The notes under the pieces are model-generated. The model did not search any database, was not told the origin of the DNA, and saw only the letters and a program-made list of their open reading frames with translations. From Ochrovirga pacifica (GTDB lineage Bacteria > Bacteroidota > Bacteroidia > Flavobacteriales > Flavobacteriaceae): DNA of 64,000 nucleotides. The position numbers and the translations under genes were made by a program. Positions 1 to 8,476 of this stretch are shown here, one piece after another. The stretch lies in NCBI RefSeq assembly GCF_000220525.1, contig NZ_AFPK01000035.1, forward strand, positions 1 through 64,000. The letters run 5' to 3'. Within the stretch, counting starts at the first letter, position 1. The number at the start of each line of letters is the position of its first letter.

Positions 1-17
1 TGCTTTGTTGTTTTAAA

Positions 18-596
18 CTATTCTGTCAATAATTTTTTTCTAATTCTACTTAACTGAATAGGGGTAATTCCTAAATGCGATGCAATATGGTATTGTGGAA
101 TTAACTGATCAATGTTTTTAATTTTTTTTCTTAAATCCAAATATCTTTCTGTAGCATTTTTAGATAACAAATCAATCAGAGCTTCTTCTAGTTTAACGTA
201 TTCTACCTCTAAGGCTCTATACATAAATTCACTAAACTCTTTACTATCTTGTCTAAATTTCATTAAATCCTCATCTTTGGTTTCTACAATTAAAGCATCT
301 GTTAAACATTGACAACCTATCAAAGCAGGTGTTTTGTCTAATGCAGACTTTAAAGATGTGGCTAACTGACCACTAGAGCAGATATTTTTATTGATTTCCT
401 GAGAATCAGGAGTTTCTTTCATATACGTTCTTGTAACGCCATTTAGAATAAAAAAAACACGATCATTTACTGCTCCAAGTTCGCATAAATGATCTCCAGC
501 TTTGTAAGATACTACTTGAGAGATACTAAGTAGTCTCTGAAAAGCTTCATTGGATAGGGGGTAGATATCCTTGATGAAATTAATTAGAATTTCCAT
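18..596 (-). CDS. Crp/Fnr family transcriptional regulator
   Basis: The 192-residue protein has the two-part Crp/Fnr layout. A cyclic-nucleotide-binding-like beta-roll spans about residues 15-115, including the stretch around GDHLCELGAVNDRVFFILNG. A C-terminal helix-turn-helix lies at about 150-190 (HIASHLGITPIQLSRIRKKL). It lacks the N-terminal cysteine cluster of oxygen-sensing FNR, so it is more likely a Crp-like or haem/redox-independent member. Such regulators are common in Flavobacteria and bind TGA-N6-TCA palindromes. The effector is unknown. It is transcribed alone; the start is the ATG at 596. Family assignment is secure, function is inferred. Confidence 0.9.
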   Translation of the reverse strand: MEILINFIKDIYPLSNEAFQRLLSISQVVSYKAGDHLCELGAVNDRVFFILNGVTRTYMKETPDSQEINKNICSSGQLATSLKSALDKTPALIGCQCLTDALIVETKDEDLMKFRQDSKEFSEFMYRALEVEYVKLEEALIDLLSKNATERYLDLRKKIKNIDQLIPQYHIASHLGITPIQLSRIRKKLLTE

Positions 597-663
597 GGTA
601 AATAAATGTAATAATTGTTTTAGGTTCAGTTGATAAATGTAAACTAAAGAAACGAAATATTGC

Positions 664-981
664 TTACAAAAACAAGCAATCTAGCAAGTCTGTTAACATA
701 TGGAATAGTAGTCCTATACCCAATAACCTCGTTTTCTTAAAAAATAAAAATATAAAGTAAACAAATACAGAGGGGTAGCTATGTAGAGGGTGAAAATTAA
801 TACTACATCGATTGGGGTCAAAAATGTTTGGATAGGCAAATAAATGGTCTAAATCTACCAGCATTGTGGCTATCAAAACAAAATAATTATACCTCCAATG
901 GTCAGATTTGTAAAGATACGCAATTCCTAATGGAGCTATAAAATGAAGACCATAGTGAATTAAAAAGCTAAAAGAAGGCAT
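664..981 (-). CDS. DUF6122 family small membrane protein
   Basis: This 105-residue hydrophobic protein has about three to four membrane segments. Its motifs DLDHL, FHPLHSYP and HMLTDLLDCL resemble the Asp/His pattern of YdjM-like predicted membrane metal-dependent hydrolases. I recognise it as the Bacteroidota family DUF6122, whose function is unknown. Its start overlaps the end of the upstream WbqC gene by 14 nt, indicating translational coupling. The distal position behind lepB and wbqC suggests membrane or envelope work, which is inference only. Confidence 0.75.
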   Translation of the reverse strand: MPSFSFLIHYGLHFIAPLGIAYLYKSDHWRYNYFVLIATMLVDLDHLFAYPNIFDPNRCSINFHPLHSYPSVFVYFIFLFFKKTRLLGIGLLFHMLTDLLDCLFL

Positions 982-1603
982 TACTTAGTGTTAAATTTTC
1001 TAAATAAATACTTGCTGCTGGTCCTTCCATAAACAACAAATCTAAAATACTTAGGTTAGGAATAAAGCCATACTTTTCATCAAAAACTTGGGTATAGGCT
1101 GTAAATTCTTGGTGAATTTTTTGTTTGGCCAAACTAAGCTTTCTAAGGTCTAAAGCATGGGTATACGACTTAATATATTCTTTAGTGTTTTTAACAGGTC
1201 TTTCTTCTTGTAAAGCATCCATCACAAAGTCGTGACATCTTTTGTGCAATGCTCCCAGCGTTACAGGTTTTTCTTTATAAATGGAGATAATATCATCTTG
1301 ATAAAATTCAAAAAAAGGAGAAGATCTATAAGCAGACTGTAGACTTTTTAAATGCAAGCTGGGCCAGTCTTCGGCATAATTAATTTCTGTATCTGTAGTT
1401 AGTGTTTTTACTCCTTTGTAATGCTTAACGGGAACATTTAACAACAGTTTTCCATTGGCTGCGTAAATATTACAGCGATTACGGTAGCTTTGTTTTTCAA
1501 AATTGTCATGAACTTCAAACAAAATCGAATCAGACTGCAAAATAGCTGCATACTGTACTACAGGAGCAAAGTATGCAGGTTGTACTACAATAGTTTGTTG
1601 CAT
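968..1603 (-). CDS. WbqC family protein
   Basis: The 211-residue soluble protein matches the WbqC-like family: N-terminal QPAYFAPVVQYAAIL, then YRNRCNIYAANGKLLLNVPV, and the YRSSPFFEFY stretch in the middle. WbqC members occur in O-antigen and glycan loci and are thought to act in amino-sugar or lipid-linked glycan synthesis, but no reaction is firmly known. The gene lies 1 nt downstream of lepB and overlaps the DUF6122 gene, so the three are probably one transcript. In flavobacteria a WbqC gene next to lepB and dapB is a recurrent arrangement. Confidence 0.8.
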   Translation of the reverse strand: MQQTIVVQPAYFAPVVQYAAILQSDSILFEVHDNFEKQSYRNRCNIYAANGKLLLNVPVKHYKGVKTLTTDTEINYAEDWPSLHLKSLQSAYRSSPFFEFYQDDIISIYKEKPVTLGALHKRCHDFVMDALQEERPVKNTKEYIKSYTHALDLRKLSLAKQKIHQEFTAYTQVFDEKYGFIPNLSILDLLFMEGPAASIYLENLTLSNAFF

Positions 1604-1604
1604 G

Positions 1605-3164
1605 TTATTTTTTTCCTTCTTTTCTTTTGCTCAATACGGTCTTTACAAGGTAATACAATACAACAGCAACTATAAAATATAGAAAGTAAGATTTAGGTTT
1701 CCCATCTCCATGAACAGTTGTAAACATACGTTCCCATCTAATTTTTTTATTGATGGCTGTTTCATTCTGATCGATGCTTAACCATATAAATACAGGTTTT
1801 CCTACAACATGATCAAAAGGAGTGTATCCCCAATAGCGGGCATCTAACGAACGTTGACGGTTGTCTCCCATCATCCAAAAATAATCTTGCTTAAATTGAT
1901 AGGTGTTTGTTTCCTTTCCGTTGATAAAATATTTTCCGTCTTTTATTTCTAGGTCATTGTTCTCATACTCAGAAATAATTCTTTTATAAAACGGCATAGA
2001 TGCTTTGTTTAGCGTAACTATATCGCCTTTAGCAGGAATGTAAATAGGGCCATAGTTATCTTGACTCCAAGCGTATTGTGGATCGTGTGGAAAAACTCCG
2101 GGATCATAAACTCCTTTAGGGTCTATACTTCTTTTAATAGAAACAACTTTAGGATCTTTTTTCATCAACAAAGCATGTTCTTTGTCTAAGTTGATAAAAT
2201 ACTGTGTTTTTTCAGAATTAAGTATAGAAGCTTCGCTAGGATTTACTTTGTATCCGTGAATAATTTCATCCGCAGTAAAAGGTTGATTGGTAGTTACGTA
2301 ATAATTAAATTGAGGTTTTGCTCTATCTGGTAAAACCGTTTTATTCCCATTTATGTAAATGTATCCATTTTTAATTTCTAAGCTATCTCCAGGAATACCT
2401 ACTGCTCTTTTTACATAGTTGGTTCTTTTATCTATAGGTTTGTAAGTATATTTTCCTGAATTGTCATTCCACATGGTTGCTAAAGAATCCGATGGCCATG
2501 TAAAAACAACAATTTCATTTCTTTTTACTTTTTGCAATCCAGGCAATCTAAAATAAGGCAATTCAACTCCTTTAATATAAGACGGCAATGAAGTTCCAGG
2601 AATAGAATCATGCACCATAGGCAATGCTAGAGGAGTGATTGGAGTTTTTGCTCCGTAGTGAAATTTACTCACAAACAAAAAGTCACCAATCAATAAAGAT
2701 TTTTCTAAAGATGATGTTGGAATGGTAAATGGTTGCATAACATAGGTATGAACCATGGTTGCAGCCACCACAGCAAAAGTGATAGAGCTTACCCATTCTC
2801 CAGTTTTACTTGGTGGTTTGGTACTTCGGTTTTCGTTGTACTTTAGTTGGTCAAAAATTACATAGTTTAAGTAAAAGTTGTAGAATCCTAAAGATAAAAT
2901 GGCCAACCAGGTATCTTTGGTTTCAAATTTTCTAAAACTACGTGCTATTTCTACCCAAATTACAGGAAATAGAATAAGATTAATAACAGGTACAAATAAA
3001 AGCAACACCCACCATTTAGGTCTTTTAATAATTCCCATTAGTACTACTGCATTGTATATTGGTACCAATGCTTCCCACGATTTTCTACCTGCTTTTTGAT
3101 ACAGTTTCCAAGTTCCTGCAAAATGTAAAACTTGTATGGTTAAAAAAAATACAATCCAGCTCAT
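1605..3164 (-). CDS. lepB: Signal peptidase I
   Basis: Membrane-bound serine protease (S26) that removes signal peptides from secreted proteins. At 519 residues it is much longer than the E. coli type because an N-terminal multi-helix domain (about 1-105, DUF5684-like) precedes the peptidase. The catalytic pair is visible: Ser152 in IPTSSLEKSL and Lys252 in YVKRAVGIPGD. A C-terminal box follows, MMGDNRQRSLDARYWG. Another membrane helix lies at about 128-143 and one near the C-terminus. A large insertion sits between the two halves of the catalytic domain, as is usual in flavobacterial LepB. It lies 15 nt downstream of dapB. Confidence 0.95.
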   Translation of the reverse strand: MSWIVFFLTIQVLHFAGTWKLYQKAGRKSWEALVPIYNAVVLMGIIKRPKWWVLLLFVPVINLILFPVIWVEIARSFRKFETKDTWLAILSLGFYNFYLNYVIFDQLKYNENRSTKPPSKTGEWVSSITFAVVAATMVHTYVMQPFTIPTSSLEKSLLIGDFLFVSKFHYGAKTPITPLALPMVHDSIPGTSLPSYIKGVELPYFRLPGLQKVKRNEIVVFTWPSDSLATMWNDNSGKYTYKPIDKRTNYVKRAVGIPGDSLEIKNGYIYINGNKTVLPDRAKPQFNYYVTTNQPFTADEIIHGYKVNPSEASILNSEKTQYFINLDKEHALLMKKDPKVVSIKRSIDPKGVYDPGVFPHDPQYAWSQDNYGPIYIPAKGDIVTLNKASMPFYKRIISEYENNDLEIKDGKYFINGKETNTYQFKQDYFWMMGDNRQRSLDARYWGYTPFDHVVGKPVFIWLSIDQNETAINKKIRWERMFTTVHGDGKPKSYFLYFIVAVVLYYLVKTVLSKRKEGKK

Positions 3165-3179
3165 GTTTTTTCTTTTATA

Positions 3180-3881
3180 TTATAAACCTAAAACGTCTCT
3201 CATAGAAAAGACTCCTTTTTTTCCTACAATCCATTCCGAAGCAACTACCGCTCCTAAGGCAAAACCTTGTCTGTTATGTGCTGTGTGCTTAATTTCGATA
3301 CTATCCACTTCCGAAGTATAATCTACCACGTGTGTACCAGGTACTTCTGGACTTCTGATTGCTTTAATAGGTATGTGTAAATCTTTGCTAGCTTTGTCTA
3401 CTTCCCATCCTTTGTATTTGGTGTGTTCTATAACACCTTCAGCCAAAGTGATGGCAGTACCACTAGGTTCGTCTAATTTTTGTTTATGATGTACTTCTTC
3501 CATTGTAACCTCGTACTGACTTAAATTTTTCATCATCTTAGCCAAGTGTTGATTCAATTCAAAAAAGATGTTAACGCCCAAGCTAAAGTTAGAGGCATAA
3601 ATAAATGCACCTTGTTGTTCGTTACATAAACTAACCATATCTTGATAGTTTTGCAACCATCCTGTGGTACCAGAAACTACAGGTACTTGGTGTTTTAAAC
3701 AATTAGAAATATTGTTAACAGCGGCTGTTGGAATGCTAAAGTCAATAGCTACATCGGCTTGAGTAATATCGTATTCTTTTGTGTTTTCATCTACTTTTAC
3801 TACAATTTCATGCCCTCTGCTTACAGCTATTTTTTCAATAGTCTGTCCCATTTTTCCGTATCCTAGTAATGCTATTTTCAT
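3180..3881 (-). CDS. dapB: 4-hydroxy-tetrahydrodipicolinate reductase
   Basis: Catalyses the NAD(P)H-dependent reduction step of the diaminopimelate/lysine pathway, supplying peptidoglycan and lysine. The 233-residue protein starts with a Rossmann GYGKMG at residues 7-12. It carries GTTG at 71-74 and the family signature EVHHKQKLDEPSGTA at about 129-143, with the catalytic His131/His132 and Lys135. It is shorter than E. coli DapB (about 270) but typical for Bacteroidota. It lies between a DUF5683 gene and lepB with short gaps, consistent with one long minus-strand operon from parA to DUF6122. Confidence 0.96.
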   Translation of the reverse strand: MKIALLGYGKMGQTIEKIAVSRGHEIVVKVDENTKEYDITQADVAIDFSIPTAAVNNISNCLKHQVPVVSGTTGWLQNYQDMVSLCNEQQGAFIYASNFSLGVNIFFELNQHLAKMMKNLSQYEVTMEEVHHKQKLDEPSGTAITLAEGVIEHTKYKGWEVDKASKDLHIPIKAIRSPEVPGTHVVDYTSEVDSIEIKHTAHNRQGFALGAVVASEWIVGKKGVFSMRDVLGL

Positions 3882-3883
3882 AT

Positions 3884-4507
3884 TTAAAAATTAAGGTTTA
3901 TGGACAAACCAACATAGTTTTGGTCGCTCCATTGATTTCTCATTAATTTGGGGTCAAAAGAAATTTTATCAGACATGTTAAATTGCAACAAGTGCGCATC
4001 TATACTTGCTTCTAAAATTTGCAATGCATACAAACCAATAAAAGTAAGCAAAGAAGTGTCTCGGTTTCTTCGTAAGACCTGTTGTGCGTTTTCTAAACTT
4101 GCTAAAGAAAAAGTATTGTAAAACTCGTCAATTTCTCCGGCGGTTCTTTGTTTAAAAGCTTTTCTATATCTTTTGTAAGAGGTGTTATTTATACTGTAAT
4201 AATACAAACTACTGGCCAATGCTCCGTATACAATGGGTATTTTCCAATATCTTTTGTTGTAGGCTTGTCCCAAACCAGGTAAAACGGCAGAGTAAAAAGC
4301 GGCTTTGGCAGGAGACAAAGGATTGAAGTAATCTTCATCTAACAAAAAACTATTGTCGGTTTTCTCTTCTTCAGCTTCAGCTACCAAGCGTTCTGCATTA
4401 GCTTTGTTTTCAGTTTCCTTTGTATTGTTATCTGTTGTATTTTGAGATATGGAATACTGAAAGCTTAGTAAAAGCAGTAAACAGGCTATTATATGTTTTT
4501 TACTCAC
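3884..4507 (-). CDS. DUF5683 domain secreted/membrane protein
   Basis: A signal peptide (KKHIIACLLLLLSFQYSISQ) is followed by an acidic linker, then the DUF5683 core with NPLSPAKAAFYSAVLPGLGQ, YNKRYWKIPIVYGALASS and a hydrophobic helix around YALQILEASIDAHL. Function is unknown. The family regularly sits between parB and dapB in flavobacteria. No ATG is available before the signal peptide. The start is most likely the GTG at 4507 (a TTG at 4510 is also in frame), which overlaps the 3' end of parB by 8 nt and suggests translational coupling. Confidence 0.8.
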   Translation of the reverse strand: MSKKHIIACLLLLLSFQYSISQNTTDNNTKETENKANAERLVAEAEEEKTDNSFLLDEDYFNPLSPAKAAFYSAVLPGLGQAYNKRYWKIPIVYGALASSLYYYSINNTSYKRYRKAFKQRTAGEIDEFYNTFSLASLENAQQVLRRNRDTSLLTFIGLYALQILEASIDAHLLQFNMSDKISFDPKLMRNQWSDQNYVGLSINLNF

Positions 4508-5396
4508 CAAGATTTAAAATTGCTTTGATTTGATTAAATTCTTCTTCGGAACTAAAAGAAATAGAAATTTTTCCTTTTCCTTTATCGTTGGAAGTAATAG
4601 CAACTTTCTGGCCAAAAAATTGATTGAAAGCTCTTTGATTGTTGGTAACAAATTCAGGAAGTTTTGCGGTAGGCTTGGCAGTTGTATTTTTTCCAGTTTT
4701 TAATTGGGATACCAATGCTTCAGTTTGTCTAACAGAAAGTCCGTCTTTTAAAATTTTTTCGTAAACTTCTAGTTGTTTGCTTAAATTGTCTAAGTTGATT
4801 AATGCTCTACCATGCCCCATGGTTACAAAACCATCTCTCATTCCTGTTTGTATAATAGGGTCTAATTTTAACAAACGTAAATAATTGGTTACTGTAGAAC
4901 GTTTTTTTCCTACACGGTCTCCTAGTTCTTCTTGTGTAAGATTGATCTCATCAATCAAACGTTGATAAGACAAAGCAACTTCAATAGGATCTAGATTTTT
5001 ACGTTGAATGTTTTCTACCAAGGCCATTTCTAGCATTTCTTGGTCGTTTGCTATACGAATGTAAGCAGGAATGGTTTTATTTCCTACCAGTTTAGAGGCT
5101 CTGTAACGTCTTTCTCCCGAAACTAGTTGAAATTTATGATCAACTCTTCGAACAGTAATAGGCTGTATAACTCCTAATACTCTAATAGAATCTGCCAGTT
5201 CTTTTAAGGCTTCTTCATCAAAAAAAGTTCTAGGCTGAAAAGGGTTTACCTCTATTTGATCTAAAGAAAGTTCTATAATATTTCCTACTATTTCTGTTGC
5301 TTTTTCGTGATTGGCTGAGCTAACACTCATATCATTTTCTTTCAACAACGCCGAAAGACCTCTACCTAAAGCTTGTTTTTTTGTTGCTTTTGCCAT
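4500..5396 (-). CDS. parB: ParB family chromosome-partitioning protein
   Basis: DNA-binding CTP-switch clamp that loads at parS and works with ParA in chromosome segregation. The 298-residue protein has the expected order: N-terminal ParA-interacting peptide (ALGRGLSALL), the ParB/Srx nucleotide-binding domain with GERRYRAS (94-101) and ENIQRKNLDP (128-137), a helix-turn-helix at about 153-178 (GDRVGKKRSTVTNYLRLLKL), and a C-terminal dimerisation region. It is 11 nt downstream of parA. No convincing parS palindrome was found nearby. Confidence 0.96.
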   Translation of the reverse strand: MAKATKKQALGRGLSALLKENDMSVSSANHEKATEIVGNIIELSLDQIEVNPFQPRTFFDEEALKELADSIRVLGVIQPITVRRVDHKFQLVSGERRYRASKLVGNKTIPAYIRIANDQEMLEMALVENIQRKNLDPIEVALSYQRLIDEINLTQEELGDRVGKKRSTVTNYLRLLKLDPIIQTGMRDGFVTMGHGRALINLDNLSKQLEVYEKILKDGLSVRQTEALVSQLKTGKNTTAKPTAKLPEFVTNNQRAFNQFFGQKVAITSNDKGKGKISISFSSEEEFNQIKAILNLGE

Positions 5397-5407
5397 ATAA
5401 AATAAGT

Positions 5408-6169
5408 TTAGTTCTTAGAAATTACCTCATTTGCCAAGCTGATGTAATTTACAGCACCTCTACTTGTTGCATCATAAGCTATAATACTTTCACCATAACT
5501 TGGAGCTTCGCTTAAACGGGTGTTCCTTTGGATAATGGTTTCAAAAACCATATCGTTAAAATGGGTTCTTACTTCTTCTACCACCTGATTTGAAAGTCGC
5601 AAACGAGAATCGAACATAGTTAATAGCAATCCTTCAATATCTAAGGATGCATTGTGTATTTTCTGAACACTTTTAATGGTGTTTAAAAGTTTTCCAAGAC
5701 CTTCTAAGGCAAAATATTCACATTGGATAGGAATAATCACAGAGTCGGCAGCGGTTAAAGCATTCAACGTAATCAAACCAAGAGAAGGAGCACAATCTAT
5801 AATAATAAAGTCATATTGGTCTTTAACAGATTTTAGTGCATCTTTTAGCATATACTCCCTGCGTTCTTTGTCTACCAATTCAATTTCTATAGCAACCAAA
5901 TCTATATGAGCTGGAATTAAAGAAACATTAGGAGAACTAGTTTCAACAATACTTTCTTCAGGAGTACACGTATGTTCTAAAATTTCATAAGTTCCTTTTT
6001 CTACATTTTCAATATCTATTCCTAAACCAGAAGTTGCATTTGCTTGAGGGTCTGCATCAATCAATAAGACTTTTTTTTCTAAAACTCCTAAAGATGCAGA
6101 TAAATTTACAGATGTAGTTGTTTTTCCTACGCCTCCTTTTTGATTAGCAATCGCAATAATTTTTCCCAT
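5408..6169 (-). CDS. parA: ParA family chromosome-partitioning ATPase
   Basis: MinD/ParA-type ATPase that forms dynamic gradients on the nucleoid to move ParB-parS complexes. The deviant Walker A KGGVGKTTT is at residues 11-19, the switch I-like LLIDADPQ at 35-42, and Walker B FIIIDCAPSLG further on. The length of 253 residues is normal for the Soj group. It heads a probable operon parA-parB-DUF5683-dapB-lepB-wbqC. The 139-nt gap upstream (6170-6308) is AT-rich and presumably holds the promoter. Confidence 0.96.
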   Translation of the reverse strand: MGKIIAIANQKGGVGKTTTSVNLSASLGVLEKKVLLIDADPQANATSGLGIDIENVEKGTYEILEHTCTPEESIVETSSPNVSLIPAHIDLVAIEIELVDKERREYMLKDALKSVKDQYDFIIIDCAPSLGLITLNALTAADSVIIPIQCEYFALEGLGKLLNTIKSVQKIHNASLDIEGLLLTMFDSRLRLSNQVVEEVRTHFNDMVFETIIQRNTRLSEAPSYGESIIAYDATSRGAVNYISLANEVISKN

Positions 6170-6308
6170 GAATAGAATGCTGTTAGTGATGTGTGTAAAA
6201 GTACAATTATTTGTGACTAAATTAAAGCTAAGATATTAACAATTATAGTACCATTACAGGCAGTAAGGTTGTAAAATTGTTAACAACTTTGGCTTTAATC
6301 AGTTAGTG

Positions 6309-7763
6309 TTATTTTACAGGAATGTTTTTTAGAATTTCTTGTAAAAAGCACCAAAATTTTTGAACAGAAGGGATGCTAACTTTTTCATCTGGAGAATGTG
6401 CACCTCTAATTGTTGGACCAAAAGATACCATTTCCATGGTAGGATAAGGTTCTCCTATAATTCCACATTCTAAACCAGCATGACAAGCATTTACTTCTGG
6501 AGCTTCGTTAAAAAGTGTTTGGTATATGTTAGACATTAGTTGTACAATTTCTGAATGGGGCTTGGGTTGCCAACCGGGATAAGATCCGCTGGTTTGTACC
6601 TCAAAACCTCCTAAATCAAATGTACTGCTCAATTTCTGAACCAAGTCTTTTTTTTCTGTCTCTATAGAAGAACGTGTTAAACAAGCAATTTCTATGGTTC
6701 CGTTTGCTGCCGTTACCGAAGCAAGATTGTTAGAGGTTGCTACCAAATTAGCAATTGCAGCATCCATAGTATACACACCATTATGGCAGCTGTAAACTGT
6801 TTGCAAAAAAGTATGTTGGTCTATAGGAGATAATCCTTGTTTTTGATACGTTTGGGGAGACAAACCAAAAGTAATGTTGGGTTCCTTAACACTCCACTCT
6901 TGTCTTATTTCTTCAGCAATAGCTTCACAAGCATCTGTAAACTCCATTTCGTTACTAGGTGAAATCAAAGCTTCAGCTTCTCTTGGAATAGCGTTACGTA
7001 AGTTACCTCCCGAGAAAGAGATTAATTGAAAATTGACTTTTTGTTGTAGTTGGTATAAGAAACGAACCAAAATTAAATTTGCGTTTCCAAGCCCTTTGTG
7101 TATATCCATTCCAGAATGGCCTCCTTGCAATCCGTTTAAGGTAATTTTAAATACAGGTTGATTTTCTGGAATTAAAAAAGGGGTGTATTCTTTTTTGGCT
7201 GTGATGTCAATTCCTCCTGCACAACCAATTGTAATTTCATGATCTTCTTCGGTGTCTAGGTTTAGTAAAATATCTCCAGAAATAAAATTAGGAGTAAGCT
7301 CAAAAGCTCCTGTCATTCCCGTTTCTTCATCTATGGTAAACAAGGCTTCTAATGCAGGATGCTGTATTTTTTTATCTTCTAAAATACTCATAATTGCAGC
7401 CACCCCCATACCGTTGTCTGCACCTAAGGTTGTTCCTTTGGCAGTAACCCAGTCGTTAGCTATATACATTTCTATTCCTTGGGTTGTAAAATCGAATTTG
7501 GTATCGTTGTTTTTTTGATGTACCATATCCAAATGCGATTGCAAAGTCACTTTTTTTCTGTTTTCAAAACCAGGACTTGCAGGTTTTTTAATCAAAACAT
7601 TTAAGGCTTTGTCTCTAGATGTTTCTAAACCTAAATTTTGACCAAAAGCTACCATGAAATCAGAAACCTGTTGTTCTTTTTTAGAGGCTCTTGGAATGGC
7701 ATTAATGGCACTAAAATTTTTCCAAACACTTTTGGGTTCTAATTGACTGATTTCTTTTTTCAT
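6309..7763 (-). CDS. pepD: Cytosolic aminoacyl-histidine (Xaa-His) dipeptidase
   Basis: M20C metallopeptidase that cleaves dipeptides in the cytoplasm. At 484 residues it matches E. coli PepD in length. The two-metal site can be read: His77 in LQSHLDM, Asp116 in GADNGMG, Glu146/Glu147 in DEETG, Asp170 in LNLDTEED, and a C-terminal His in RGAHSPDE. The mid-domain GGHSGMDIHKGLGNA is the dimerisation/lid motif. The start codon overlaps the stop of the upstream nitroreductase (ATGA), so the pair is coupled. Confidence 0.95.
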   Translation of the reverse strand: MKKEISQLEPKSVWKNFSAINAIPRASKKEQQVSDFMVAFGQNLGLETSRDKALNVLIKKPASPGFENRKKVTLQSHLDMVHQKNNDTKFDFTTQGIEMYIANDWVTAKGTTLGADNGMGVAAIMSILEDKKIQHPALEALFTIDEETGMTGAFELTPNFISGDILLNLDTEEDHEITIGCAGGIDITAKKEYTPFLIPENQPVFKITLNGLQGGHSGMDIHKGLGNANLILVRFLYQLQQKVNFQLISFSGGNLRNAIPREAEALISPSNEMEFTDACEAIAEEIRQEWSVKEPNITFGLSPQTYQKQGLSPIDQHTFLQTVYSCHNGVYTMDAAIANLVATSNNLASVTAANGTIEIACLTRSSIETEKKDLVQKLSSTFDLGGFEVQTSGSYPGWQPKPHSEIVQLMSNIYQTLFNEAPEVNACHAGLECGIIGEPYPTMEMVSFGPTIRGAHSPDEKVSIPSVQKFWCFLQEILKNIPVK

Positions 7764-8392
7764 TGAATCTCTATAATGGTTTGGTCTAATGGTTTTCTAA
7801 CTTTTTTCTCTTTAGCCATAAAGTCATCTTCGGCTCTAAATCCAACGGGCAAGGCAAGTACTGAAGTAAGACCTTTTTCTGATAAACCTAAAATTTCATC
7901 ATATTTTGCTGGAATAAACCCTTCCATAGGACACGCATCTATTTTTTCTAAGGCACAAACGGTTAGTAAGTTACCTAATGCGATGTATGCTTGTTTGCTA
8001 AACGAAAGATGTTTTTCTTCGTCACTTTTGGTATCAAATTCGTTGATTAAAAAATCTCTAAAAGGTTTTAAGACTTCTGTGGGAGTATTTCTTATTTCTT
8101 GAACCAAGTTAAAATAAGTTTGTACATCTTTTCCATCAAAATGAGTAGGATGACAAATAACCAATAAATGTGAAGCTTCTACAACTTGTTTTTGACGAAA
8201 ACTGTAAGCAAGCAATTGTTCTCTAATTTCAGCATTGCTAACCACTACTAAATTTAGTGCTTGTAGCCCGTAAGAAGTTGCGGTTAGGTTAAAAGCTTCT
8301 TTTAATAATTGTAATTGGTTTTGAGTAAGTTTTTTGGAAGTATCAAATTTTTTAGTGGCATATCTCCACTTTAAACTGTCTAAAATATTCAT
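7760..8392 (-). CDS. Nitroreductase family NAD(P)H-dependent oxidoreductase
   Basis: FMN-dependent nitroreductase-fold enzyme of 210 residues. Family signs are the N-terminal LKWRYATKKFD (FMN phosphate-binding region), SYGLQALNLVVV, and late MEGFIPAKYDEILGL with a following ALPVGFRAEDD. This matches the NfsB/YfkO-like group that reduces quinones, nitro compounds or similar acceptors. The physiological substrate is not predictable. It forms an overlapping pair with pepD and is divergent from the DUF2851 gene. Confidence 0.9.
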   Translation of the reverse strand: MNILDSLKWRYATKKFDTSKKLTQNQLQLLKEAFNLTATSYGLQALNLVVVSNAEIREQLLAYSFRQKQVVEASHLLVICHPTHFDGKDVQTYFNLVQEIRNTPTEVLKPFRDFLINEFDTKSDEEKHLSFSKQAYIALGNLLTVCALEKIDACPMEGFIPAKYDEILGLSEKGLTSVLALPVGFRAEDDFMAKEKKVRKPLDQTIIEIQ

Positions 8393-8476
8393 GTTGTGTT
8401 AATTTCTCTGCAAAAATAAGTTATTTATTTTTTAACTTGTAACAGAACAAACAATTCTGTTTGATAAATATAGGCT

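Noticed and set aside
6170-6308. Possible parS site or riboswitch upstream of parA
   Set aside because: No 16-bp parS-like palindrome is visible. An imperfect long inverted repeat exists but has mismatches and no T run.
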